From: Ignavibacteriota bacterium
Lineage (GTDB): Bacteria > Bacteroidota > Ignavibacteria > Tepidaquicellales > Tepidaquicellaceae
Direction of reading: 5' to 3'
DNA: 5,445 nucleotides
Assembly: GCA_003135995.1 (NCBI GenBank)
Contig: PNBM01000226.1
Location: 18,559 to 24,003, forward strand
In this document: piece after piece, positions 1 to 5,445 of the stretch
How the letters are laid out: each line of letters begins with the position of its first letter
Numbering within the stretch: the stretch's first letter is position 1
Program-made: the position numbers and the translations under genes
The notes under the pieces: model-generated
Told to the model about the DNA's origin: nothing
The model's database searches: none
The model's input: only the letters and a program-made list of their open reading frames with translations

Positions 1-545
1 CTGATGAAAATTTTACGCTGAAATGGGACAGTACAAAATATCAAATCGAAAGCTGGAACCGTGACCATACTTTAAAAACCGCAATTGCAAATTCTGTTGT
101 CTGGTATTATAGAGAAATTGCGAGACGTATCGGAGAAGAAAGAATGAAAGAGTATATTCAAAAAATTGGATATGGAAATGAGGATATATCGGGAGGAATA
201 GATAAATTCTGGCTAATGAGCTCAATACAAATTTCTGCAAATGAGAAGGTGGAATTTTTGAAGAAACTTTATACTGATAAATTACCTTTTGAAAATAGGA
301 CGGTTAACATTGTAAAAGATATACTTGTGTTGGAAAAAAACAATGTATATACTTTCAGTGGAAAAACAGGTTCTGGTTCAGATTCAACAAATAACTTTTC
401 GCAGGGGTGGTTTGTAGGTGCTGTTTCACTTGGAGATAATTTATATGTTTTCGCAACTAACGTCGAAGCAAAGTATGGCGAAGTAAATGGATTGAAAGCA
501 AAGGAAATAACAATTGATATTTTAAAGAGTTTAAAAATAATGTAA
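1..545 (+). CDS. Class D (OXA-type) beta-lactamase domain protein, C-terminal part (5' end outside window)
   Basis: The reading frame is open from base 3 to the TAA at 543-545, giving 180 residues. Visible class D landmarks, numbered within the fragment, are LKWD (6-9), WNRDHTL (18-24), the SxV motif as SVV (31-33) followed by [11 protein letters not shown], the YGN motif (57-59) followed by [10 protein letters not shown] with the conserved Trp (70), and the KTG box as KTGSG (121-125) followed by QGWFVG. In this family these line the active site of a serine hydrolase that opens beta-lactams in the periplasm. The active-site STFK box and any signal peptide lie upstream of the window, so roughly a third of a standalone enzyme is missing. 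An ATG at 144 is internal, because the family match continues upstream of it. The C-terminal stretch (ATN, then NGLKAKEIT) also fits the penicillin-sensor domain of BlaR1/MecR1, so a transducer cannot be excluded. No blaI-like gene follows; ade starts 14 bp downstream. The fold assignment is strong, the enzyme assignment moderate. Confidence 0.88.
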   Translation, partial: DENFTLKWDSTKYQIESWNRDHTLKTAIANSVVWYYREIARRIGEERMKEYIQKIGYGNEDISGGIDKFWLMSSIQISANEKVEFLKKLYTDKLPFENRTVNIVKDILVLEKNNVYTFSGKTGSGSDSTNNFSQGWFVGAVSLGDNLYVFATNVEAKYGEVNGLKAKEITIDILKSLKIM

Positions 546-559
546 AACATAACAATAAT

Positions 560-2191
560 ATGAATGAACTAATAATTTCAGGTAATATAGTCGACCCCAT
601 AAAAAAGAAAATTTATCCGGGTACGATAGAAGTCGTAAATGATGTTATCATTAATATTTACGAAGATAATTTTAAATACATAAATTACATTTTACCCGGA
701 TTTGTGGATTCACATATTCATGTTGAAAGTTCTATGCTTATTCCTTCTGAATTTGCCAGACTCGCAGTAACTCACGGAACAGTTGCAACAGTTTCCGACC
801 CGCACGAGATTGCAAATGTGCTTGGCTTAAAAGGTATCAGGTTTATGATTGAAAACGGAAAAAAGGTTCCTTTCAAATTTTATTTCGGAGCACCTTCTTG
901 CGTTCCCGCAACTGATTTTGAAACTGCAGGTGCAAAAATCACGGCAGATGATATTGAAAAACTTTTCACAGAAGACGGATTACATTATTTAAGTGAAATG
1001 ATGAATTACCCCGGCCTACTCTTCAAAGACTCGATTGTTTTGGAAAAAATTATAGTTGCAAAGAAACACAACAGACCAATAGACGGTCATGCTCCGGGGC
1101 TGACAGGAGAACAAGCCAAAGCATACATAGAGGCAGGTATTTCGACTGACCACGAATGTTATACGATTGAAGAAGCTTATGAAAAATTAAAATATGGAAT
1201 GAAAATTTTAATCCGTGAGGGTTCCGCAGCGAAAAATTATGAGACTCTAAAACAATTAATTAAAGAATATCCCGATAAGGTTATGTTTTGCAGTGATGAC
1301 AAACACCCTGATAATCTTGTGGAAAGTCATATTAATGAAATTGTTAAACGCTCCTTAAAATATGGATATGATTTATTTGATGTTCTGGATTGTGCAAGTG
1401 TAAACGCCGTTAAACATTACAATCTCGATGTGGGACTACTACAAATGGGAGATTTTGCAGATTTTATTATCGTAGATAACCTCGATAAGTTGAGTATTTT
1501 AAAAACTTATATTAATGGTACTTTAGTATCCGAATTCGGAAAAACATTAATAAATTCCGTGAAAGAAGAAACGATTAATAATTTTAAGATTAAGAAAAAA
1601 AATATTATAGATTTTGAAATAAAATTTACGGGTGAAAAAATCAGGGTTATGGAAGCGAATGAAGGTCAGCTCATCACAAACGAAATTAATTTACAACCGA
1701 AAATATCCAAAGGAACAATATTGCCTGACATTGAAAATGATATTTTAAAACTTACTGTAGTAAATCGTTATACGGATTCAACACCTGCAATTGCTTTTAT
1801 AAAAAATTTCGGTTTGAAGAAAGGTGCGATTGCTTCGAGTGTCGGACATGATTCGCATAACATAATAGCGGTAGGTACAAATGATAAAGATTTATGCGAT
1901 GCTGTAAATGCTGTTATAGAACATAAAGGCGGAGTTTCTGTGGCTGATAACGGAAAGATAGATATTCTGCCTTTGCCTGTAGCAGGAATAATGTCTAATG
2001 ATGATGCTTATATTGTTGCAGAAAAATATTCGGAAATAGATAAACTCGCGAAAGAGCTCGGAAGTAAATTGAATGCGCCTTTCATGACTTTATCATTCAT
2101 GGCGTTGCTGGTTATACCTGCATTGAAATTAAGTGATAAAGGATTATTTAACGGGAATAAATTTGAGTTTGTGGATTTGGGGATAAAGTAA
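560..2191 (+). CDS. ade: Adenine deaminase (EC 3.5.4.2)
   Basis: This enzyme hydrolyses adenine to hypoxanthine and ammonia in cytosolic purine salvage. The 543 residues are within the normal length of bacterial Ade proteins, and both domains are present. The amidohydrolase metal site shows as [13 protein letters not shown] with His52, His54 and Glu56, then DGHAPGLTG (His177), STDHECYT (His198) and SDDKHPDN (Asp246/Asp247). Just before the barrel ends there is the usual [12 protein letters not shown] segment. The C-terminal Ade-specific domain is recognisable by [11 protein letters not shown], the SSVGHDSHN motif and [10 protein letters not shown]. Allantoinase, dihydroorotase and cytosine deaminase are less likely, because they lack this C-terminal domain. 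The start is the only ATG that gives the usual N-terminal beta segment (IISGNIVDP). No Shine-Dalgarno is visible in the 14-bp gap after the upstream gene, so it is probably cotranscribed with that gene. No purine riboswitch fits in the gap. No odd truncation or frameshift is seen. Confidence 0.96.
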   Translation: MNELIISGNIVDPIKKKIYPGTIEVVNDVIINIYEDNFKYINYILPGFVDSHIHVESSMLIPSEFARLAVTHGTVATVSDPHEIANVLGLKGIRFMIENGKKVPFKFYFGAPSCVPATDFETAGAKITADDIEKLFTEDGLHYLSEMMNYPGLLFKDSIVLEKIIVAKKHNRPIDGHAPGLTGEQAKAYIEAGISTDHECYTIEEAYEKLKYGMKILIREGSAAKNYETLKQLIKEYPDKVMFCSDDKHPDNLVESHINEIVKRSLKYGYDLFDVLDCASVNAVKHYNLDVGLLQMGDFADFIIVDNLDKLSILKTYINGTLVSEFGKTLINSVKEETINNFKIKKKNIIDFEIKFTGEKIRVMEANEGQLITNEINLQPKISKGTILPDIENDILKLTVVNRYTDSTPAIAFIKNFGLKKGAIASSVGHDSHNIIAVGTNDKDLCDAVNAVIEHKGGVSVADNGKIDILPLPVAGIMSNDDAYIVAEKYSEIDKLAKELGSKLNAPFMTLSFMALLVIPALKLSDKGLFNGNKFEFVDLGIK

Positions 2192-2200
2192 AAACTTGTT

Positions 2201-2219
2201 TCACTGAGAGACACAGAGA
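2201..2219. repeat. Purine-rich CACTGAGAGACACAGAG-like fragment, possible dispersed repeat remnant
   Basis: The spacer after ade begins with a short alternating CACTGAGAGACACAGAGA stretch. It is compositionally unlike the surrounding A/T sequence and encodes nothing. From memory, similar 'cacagagacacagag' fragments recur between genes in many unrelated bacterial genomes. I cannot show a second copy in this window, so the repeat status is inference. Confidence 0.2.
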
Positions 2220-2237
2220 AAATAAATTATAAAAGAG

Positions 2238-2266
2238 CTCATTCCCAATCCGGGATTGGGAATGAG
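2238..2266 (-). terminator. Perfect palindrome, likely terminator of the SIMPL gene (possibly bidirectional)
   Basis: The arms CTCATTCCCAATCC (2238-2251) and GGATTGGGAATGAG (2253-2266) are exact reverse complements around one central base. It lies in the 102-bp gap between two convergent genes. Read leftward (minus strand), the stem is followed within a few bases by a TTTT run and then A/T sequence, which fits a rho-independent terminator for the SIMPL gene. Read rightward (for ade) the stem is followed only by AAATTATATTTAT, a weak tail. Its core ATTCCC...GGGAAT recurs in the spacer near 4726-4750, so it may also be a dispersed palindromic element. Confidence 0.6.
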
Positions 2267-2293
2267 AAATTATATTTATCTACATTTGAAAAG

Positions 2294-3052
2294 TTACTCT
2301 ATCGAAAAACTTATATTCACCACAGATGTGATGGTTTTTTCAAGTGATGAATTATCGTTCACGCCATAATCCGAAACTTGTGTATCGTTCTTTGCGTTGA
2401 CCTGCATAACACCTGTTTTAGATGAACGAACTTCACCGACTTTATCTCCCGTGCTTTTTGCAATTTGTTCTGCACGAACTTTTGCATCCTGCGAAGCGAG
2501 ACCAATCATTTCAATTTTCAAATCTCCGAGTTTTGTATATAAAAATTTCGGAGGATTTGAACTTATTTCTATTCCCTGGTTGATTAATTCCGTCGCTTCG
2601 CGTGAAAGTAAATCTATTTTATCAACATCGTTCGATTCAATCGAGACCCCCTGCGATAACCTGTAACCGATTAATTTTCCGTTTGAAGAACTATTTGGAT
2701 TAGAATATCCGAATCCATTCGTGTTTTTTCCTTCATACAAATCTGTTGTAGTGATTGAAGAAAATTTGATTTTGTCTTCCGTAAACCCTTTTGATTTAAG
2801 ATAATCTTTAACTTTGATATTACTTGCCTGAAGCTTTGCATAGGCATCTGTTAAAACAGCCGATTCATTCGAAAATGAACCTTCCCATATTCCTAAATCC
2901 GATTTTATATCTTTAGATGCAGAACCTGTAACCGCAATTGTTACATTTCCTCTCGATACTTTTTTCCATGTACTTGACATGACAAAAGCGGCAATGACCA
3001 GGCCGAGAGCGAGAATCACAGCTATTGGTAAATAGTTTGTTTTGTTTTCCAT
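2294..3052 (-). CDS. Membrane-anchored SIMPL-domain (DUF541) protein
   Basis: The protein has 252 residues. Residues about 7-26 form one hydrophobic segment (YLPIAVILALGLVIAAFVMS) followed by W-K-K. There is no clear cleavage site, so I read it as an N-terminal membrane anchor with the rest outside the cytoplasm. The remainder matches the SIMPL/DUF541 pattern: a first strand VTIAVTGSASKDIKSDLG (37-54), a helical region with YAKLQASNIKVKDYLKSKGF, the paired strand-helix repeat around GYRLSQGVSIES and LINQGIEISS, a long helix AKVRAEQIAKSTGDKVGEV, and a terminal strand ending SVVNISFSIE. Family members include E. coli YggE and Brucella BP26, envelope proteins whose biochemical role is not settled, so I assign no function. 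It is transcribed away from cysS and converges on ade, with a probable terminator just past its stop. No Shine-Dalgarno precedes the ATG at 3052; the bases just upstream are pyrimidine-rich (ACCCCTATCATTT). Confidence 0.85.
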   Translation of the reverse strand: MENKTNYLPIAVILALGLVIAAFVMSSTWKKVSRGNVTIAVTGSASKDIKSDLGIWEGSFSNESAVLTDAYAKLQASNIKVKDYLKSKGFTEDKIKFSSITTTDLYEGKNTNGFGYSNPNSSSNGKLIGYRLSQGVSIESNDVDKIDLLSREATELINQGIEISSNPPKFLYTKLGDLKIEMIGLASQDAKVRAEQIAKSTGDKVGEVRSSKTGVMQVNAKNDTQVSDYGVNDNSSLEKTITSVVNISFSIE

Positions 3053-3212
3053 AAATGATAGGGGTTAAATTTATTTTTATACCGTACTCTTGGCAAAAGT
3101 TCCATAATATTTACAAAAAGTCAATTCTAATTTGAATCTTATTTGAGTTAGAAATGATGCAAATAAATCTTTTTTTCATTTTATTTAAATTCAAATAAAA
3201 TTAATTTGATTT
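3053..3212. promoter_or_regulatory. Divergent promoter region between the SIMPL gene and cysS
   Basis: These 160 bp separate two genes transcribed away from each other, so both promoters should lie here. The sequence is strongly A/T-rich. A TTGGCA at 3090-3095 resembles a sigma-70 -35 box, but no well-spaced -10 follows: TAATAT at 3105-3110 is only 9 bases on. No clean Bacteroidota-type TTTG / TAnnTTTG pair is visible on either strand. No T-box leader structure for cysS is evident. I therefore annotate the region from gene arrangement only and place no exact promoter. Confidence 0.45.
3178..3201. repeat. 9-bp inverted repeat just upstream of cysS
   Basis: ATTTTATTT (3178-3186) and AAATAAAAT (3193-3201) are exact reverse complements separated by AAATTC, ending 11 bases before the cysS ATG. 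Its place in the probable leader would suit an operator or a weak hairpin. The sequence is almost pure A/T, so a chance match is plausible. Confidence 0.25.
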
Positions 3213-4631
3213 ATGAAAAAATTGACATTATTTAACACTTTATCAAGAAGTAAAGAAGTATTTGAACCAATAGAACCGGGAATTGTCAAAATGTACTGCT
3301 GCGGACCTACGGTTTACAATTATGCGCACATCGGGAATCTGCGTTCGTATTTTTTTGAAGATATTCTGAAAAGAGTTTTGCTTTTCAATGATTACAAAGT
3401 AAATCACGTAATGAATATAACTGATGTGGGACATCTTGTATCCGATGAAGACGAAGGTGAAGACAAAATGGAAAAAGGCTCGGCACGTGAAGGTAAAACC
3501 GTCTGGGAGATAGCTGAATATTATACCGAAGCATTTAAAAATGATATTGCACAGTTAAATATTTTACCTCCCACGATATACTGCAAGGCAACAGATTATA
3601 TAAATGAACAAATTGACCTTGTAAAATGCCTCGAAGCAAAAGGATATACGTACACAACAAGTGACGGTGTTTATTTTGATACACTGAAACTGAGTGATTA
3701 CGGTAAATTAGCGCGATTGGATATCGAAGGTCTCGAAGAGGGACGAAGAATAGAATTTTCTGATGAGAAAAAACATAAAACCGATTTTGCACTCTGGAAA
3801 TTTTCACCGAAAGGTCAGAAAAGGCAGATGGAGTGGGATTCTCCGTGGGGTATAGGTTTTCCCGGGTGGCACATCGAATGCTCTGCTATGAGCATCAAAT
3901 TTCTCGGAAAAACTTTTGATATACACTGCGGCGGAGTTGACCATATTCCGATACATCATACGAACGAGATTGCACAATCGGAAGCCTGTTACGGCGTTAA
4001 GTTCGTAAATTACTGGCTTCACGGTGAATTTTTAATCGAGGAAAAAGGGAAGATGTCTAAATCGGCCGGTGGGTTTCTAAGAATACAGACTCTGATTGAT
4101 AAAGGTTATTCTCCGCTTGATTACAGATTTTTTCTTCTGATGACACATTACAGAAAAAAAATAAAATTTTCTTTTGAAAATCTCGATGCCGCAAGAAACG
4201 GGTACAATAATCTGAAATCCAAGATTGCAGAAATAAAATCCGATAAAAATAATAAGCCAGATAATGAAGAATTGGTTGATAAATACAGAGGAGAATTTTT
4301 CGATTGCATAAACGATGACCTTAACGTAACAGAAGCTCTTGCTGTTTTGTGGGATGTTCTGAAAACCGAAGATTTGAATCCTGCCGATAAACTATTTCTT
4401 ACAGAGGAATTTGATAAAATATTCGGATTAGATCTTGATAAAGTTGAGGCGTTAGAAATTAATGTTACAATTCCACCCGATATTGTTGAACTGGCAAAAA
4501 AACGTAAGGAAGCGAAATTAAATAAAGATTTTAAACTGGCGGATGAATATCGTAATCAGATAAAAGAAAAAGGTTATGACATTTTAGATATCAAAGGCGG
4601 GGAATACCAGATTATAAAAAATAAAGAATAA
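3213..4631 (+). CDS. cysS: Cysteinyl-tRNA synthetase (EC 6.1.1.16)
   Basis: This cytosolic enzyme charges tRNA-Cys with cysteine, using ATP. At 472 residues it is full length for a bacterial CysRS. The class I catalytic domain shows the HIGH motif as HIGN (39-42) after MYCCGPTVYNYA, and the KMSKS loop as KMSKS (280-284). By alignment to E. coli CysRS the zinc ligands are Cys30, Cys223 (in GWHIECSAMS), His248 and Glu252 (in PIHHTNE), so all four are kept. The helical anticodon-binding region follows (DLNVTEALAVLWDVL), and the C-terminal end KRKEAKLNKDFKLADEYRNQIKEKGY is typical of the family. The zinc-site segment reads GGVDHIPIHHTNE, unlike the E. coli form with PHHENE. The start at 3213 gives the normal N-terminus (LTLFNTLSRSKEVF) and has no visible Shine-Dalgarno. 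It is probably monocistronic, between a divergent and a convergent neighbour. Its last codons and stop lie inside a 24-bp inverted repeat arm. Confidence 0.98.
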   Translation: MKKLTLFNTLSRSKEVFEPIEPGIVKMYCCGPTVYNYAHIGNLRSYFFEDILKRVLLFNDYKVNHVMNITDVGHLVSDEDEGEDKMEKGSAREGKTVWEIAEYYTEAFKNDIAQLNILPPTIYCKATDYINEQIDLVKCLEAKGYTYTTSDGVYFDTLKLSDYGKLARLDIEGLEEGRRIEFSDEKKHKTDFALWKFSPKGQKRQMEWDSPWGIGFPGWHIECSAMSIKFLGKTFDIHCGGVDHIPIHHTNEIAQSEACYGVKFVNYWLHGEFLIEEKGKMSKSAGGFLRIQTLIDKGYSPLDYRFFLLMTHYRKKIKFSFENLDAARNGYNNLKSKIAEIKSDKNNKPDNEELVDKYRGEFFDCINDDLNVTEALAVLWDVLKTEDLNPADKLFLTEEFDKIFGLDLDKVEALEINVTIPPDIVELAKKRKEAKLNKDFKLADEYRNQIKEKGYDILDIKGGEYQIIKNKE

Positions 4632-4660
4632 AAAATAAATAAGAGCAGGAAATAAAATAA

Positions 4661-4704
4661 AGTAATTCTTCGCTACAGCGGTGGAACGATGTAACGAGGG
4701 GAAT
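4661..4704. repeat. G/C-richer patch in the A/T spacer, possible dispersed repeat fragment
   Basis: The stretch AGTAATTCTTCGCTACAGCG and on through GGTGGAACGATGTAACGAGGGG stands out from the A/T sequence around it. It contains a small CGCT-AC-AGCG hairpin at 4671-4680 and a short direct repeat AACGA-TGT-AACGA (4685-4697). No reading frame is supported. It occupies the left side of the nested inverted repeat and has no partner on the right side, as if inserted there. From memory, 'ATTCTTCGCTAC' phrases are common in intergenic repeats of Bacteroidota-like genomes; this is not shown here. Confidence 0.25.
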
Positions 4705-4725
4705 AACAAAACATAACTCAAGGGG

Positions 4726-4761
4726 ATTCCCGATAAGAGCATTCGGGAATGACAATTTTTT
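4726..4761 (+). terminator. Hairpin plus T-run, likely cysS terminator
   Basis: ATTCCCGA (4726-4733) pairs exactly with TCGGGAAT (4743-4750) across a 9-base loop. Six T residues follow at 4756-4761 after the 5-base linker GACAA. It lies about 95 bp beyond the cysS stop on the right strand to end that transcript. The linker before the T-run is longer than ideal. The ATTCCC...GGGAAT core also occurs in the palindrome at 2238-2266, so the hairpin may be a repeat unit that serves as a terminator. Confidence 0.5.
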
Positions 4762-4826
4762 GAATTAGTTATCAGATTCTAAAGTTTGAAATGTTTTGTT
4801 TTTATTTATTTTTTATTCTTTATTTC

Positions 4827-5390
4827 TTAATTCTTATAATTCGCTTCGAAATCCTTTCTCTTCAATTCATAATCATCCCAGACTGTTTTAGGCACGCTCG
4901 TTTTAATAGCATCATATAATTTGTCTAAAACCGGTTTATATTTATCCAGCGGGAATTCCGGAGTTTCAATAACCTTCGGAGGTCTGTCCGTAAGGCTATC
5001 TCCTTTTTGCCCCGGTAAAATTATTCTTACCTTACTTATTGAACCCCCGATTGGATGCATATTTTCAGGCATGGATTCAAATTTAGTTGTAAGCACATTA
5101 CTTTCTAAAATCGCTTTATTGAAAATATCTAATGTGTCGTCGGATAATTTGAAATTATAAATTATTGCGGGAAGACTTTTATCATATCCAAGGTTACAGG
5201 CAAAATTTCCTATTCCATCCCTGTTAATACTAATTGAATAATCATAATGATATTGAGGCGGAAGTGGTCCGGATTCATAAAACAATTGAACGGAGACCCA
5301 GCCATCCGGTTTTTCAGAAACCTGGTTCCGGGAATTAGAACAGGAATACAGATTTGATAAAATTAATATCACAAAAATTAATATCTTCAT
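4827..5390 (-). CDS. Predicted lipoprotein of unknown function
   Basis: The protein has 187 residues. I do not recognise the family. The N-terminus MKILIFVILILSNLYSC is a short lipoprotein signal: Lys2, a hydrophobic run at 3-11 and a relaxed lipobox LYSC (14-17), so Cys17 would be lipidated and the mature protein (about 171 residues) tethered to a membrane outside the cytoplasm. The mature part starts with a polar linker (SNSRNQVSEKPDG). A probable beta-rich section follows (WVSVQLFYESG, YHYDYSISINRDGIGNF), then a helix around SDDTLDIFNKAILESNVL, a strand near SISKVRIILPG, and a charged helical C-terminus (LDKYKPVLDKLYDAIKTSV, YELKRKDFEANY). Only one Cys (65) is left besides the lipid Cys, so there is no disulfide pair. 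No catalytic motif is evident. The ATG at 5390 is chosen because it places the signal peptide exactly at the N-terminus. No strong Shine-Dalgarno is visible. It converges on cysS. Confidence 0.75.
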   Translation of the reverse strand: MKILIFVILILSNLYSCSNSRNQVSEKPDGWVSVQLFYESGPLPPQYHYDYSISINRDGIGNFACNLGYDKSLPAIIYNFKLSDDTLDIFNKAILESNVLTTKFESMPENMHPIGGSISKVRIILPGQKGDSLTDRPPKVIETPEFPLDKYKPVLDKLYDAIKTSVPKTVWDDYELKRKDFEANYKN

Positions 5391-5445
5391 TTTATCTCAA
5401 ATTTTAAGTTGATAGCAACGGATTTAAATTTAATTTAATTTCTCT
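5391..5445 (-). promoter_or_regulatory. Upstream region of the lipoprotein gene (partial)
   Basis: These last 55 bases lie upstream of the lipoprotein start and should hold at least part of its leader or promoter. Read on the minus strand the end nearest the gene is TTAAAATTTGAGATAAA before ATG. TAAAATTTG resembles a Bacteroidota -7 box (TAnnTTTG) but has one base too many. No matching -33 TTTG is convincing. Confidence 0.2.

Larger units (their letters stand above)
4619..4825. repeat. Nested inverted repeats filling the cysS / lipoprotein gene spacer
   Basis: The left arm 4619-4642 and right arm 4802-4825 are perfect 24-base reverse complements (22 bases are A/T-only apart from one G/C position per arm). 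The left arm covers the last cysS codons and its stop. The right arm begins one base beyond the lipoprotein gene's stop. Immediately inside the right arm, ATGTTTTGTT (4791-4800) is the exact reverse complement of AACAAAACAT (4705-4714). Inside that pair lies the hairpin at 4726-4750. The two convergent genes therefore carry the same 24-base tail just before or after their stop codons. It could be a MITE-like insertion, a duplicated 3' end, or chance in low-complexity A/T sequence. No transposase is present, and no target-site duplication is evident. Confidence 0.55.

Noticed and set aside
144..545. ATG at 144 as the start of a short 133-residue gene
   Set aside because: The class D motifs WNRDHTL and SVV are encoded in the same open frame upstream of it, so it is an internal Met of a gene that begins before the window.
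269..550. Minus-strand open frame opposite the beta-lactamase-fold gene
   Set aside because: It lies fully antisense to a gene with clear family motifs and shows no protein features of its own.
546..559. Purine riboswitch controlling ade
   Set aside because: Only 14 bases lie between the genes, far too few for an aptamer, and nothing similar is seen at the end of the upstream gene.
2397..2666. Plus-strand open frame inside the SIMPL gene
   Set aside because: It is antisense to a recognisable SIMPL domain; its Ser/Ile-rich composition is that of a shadow frame.
3053..3212. T-box leader or cysteine-responsive leader for cysS
   Set aside because: No T-box sequence, specifier stem or terminator/antiterminator pair is visible in this A/T-rich 160-bp spacer.
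3535..4022. Two minus-strand open frames opposite cysS
   Set aside because: They are antisense to conserved CysRS catalytic motifs, with no start context or family resemblance.
4921..5160. Plus-strand open frame opposite the lipoprotein gene
   Set aside because: The minus-strand frame is longer and has a proper lipoprotein signal; the plus frame looks like a shadow.
1..5445. CRISPR array, tRNA, rRNA, transposase, phage or defence genes
   Set aside because: No regularly spaced repeats, no cloverleaf-like sequence and no matching protein motifs were found. The coding content is a beta-lactamase-fold gene, housekeeping enzymes and envelope proteins.

Overview
The window is AT-rich bacterial DNA with five protein-coding genes and short spacers, and all of it looks chromosomal. 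The base composition, the lack of a visible Shine-Dalgarno sequence before any of the four starts present, a lipoprotein signal ending in a relaxed lipobox (LYSC) and the ATTCCC...GGGAAT palindromes in the spacers suggest the Bacteroidota / Ignavibacteriota / Chlorobiota group. This is inference from style, not an identification.

Layout: (1) Bases 1-545 (+) are the 3' part of a class D (OXA-type) beta-lactamase-fold gene, cut by the window edge. (2) Fourteen bases later, 560-2191 (+) encodes a full-length adenine deaminase (purine salvage). (3) A 102-bp convergent spacer holds a perfect 14-bp-arm palindrome, probably a terminator. (4) 2294-3052 (-) encodes a membrane-anchored SIMPL-domain (DUF541) protein. 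(5) A 160-bp divergent spacer must hold the promoters of genes 4 and 6. (6) 3213-4631 (+) encodes a complete cysteinyl-tRNA synthetase with all zinc ligands and both class I signature motifs. (7) A 195-bp convergent spacer holds nested inverted repeats: a perfect 24-bp outer pair, a 10-bp inner pair and an 8-bp hairpin. (8) 4827-5390 (-) encodes a small lipoprotein of unknown function. (9) The last 55 bases are its AT-rich upstream region.

The genes do not form one pathway. Only the beta-lactamase-fold gene and ade are close enough to share a transcript. The rest is a housekeeping mix (tRNA charging, purine salvage, envelope proteins). I see no defence system, transposase, CRISPR array, tRNA or rRNA. 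The least ordinary features are the nested inverted repeat between cysS and the lipoprotein gene, the palindrome core it shares with the ade/SIMPL spacer, and the open question of whether the first gene is a beta-lactamase or a BlaR1-type sensor.
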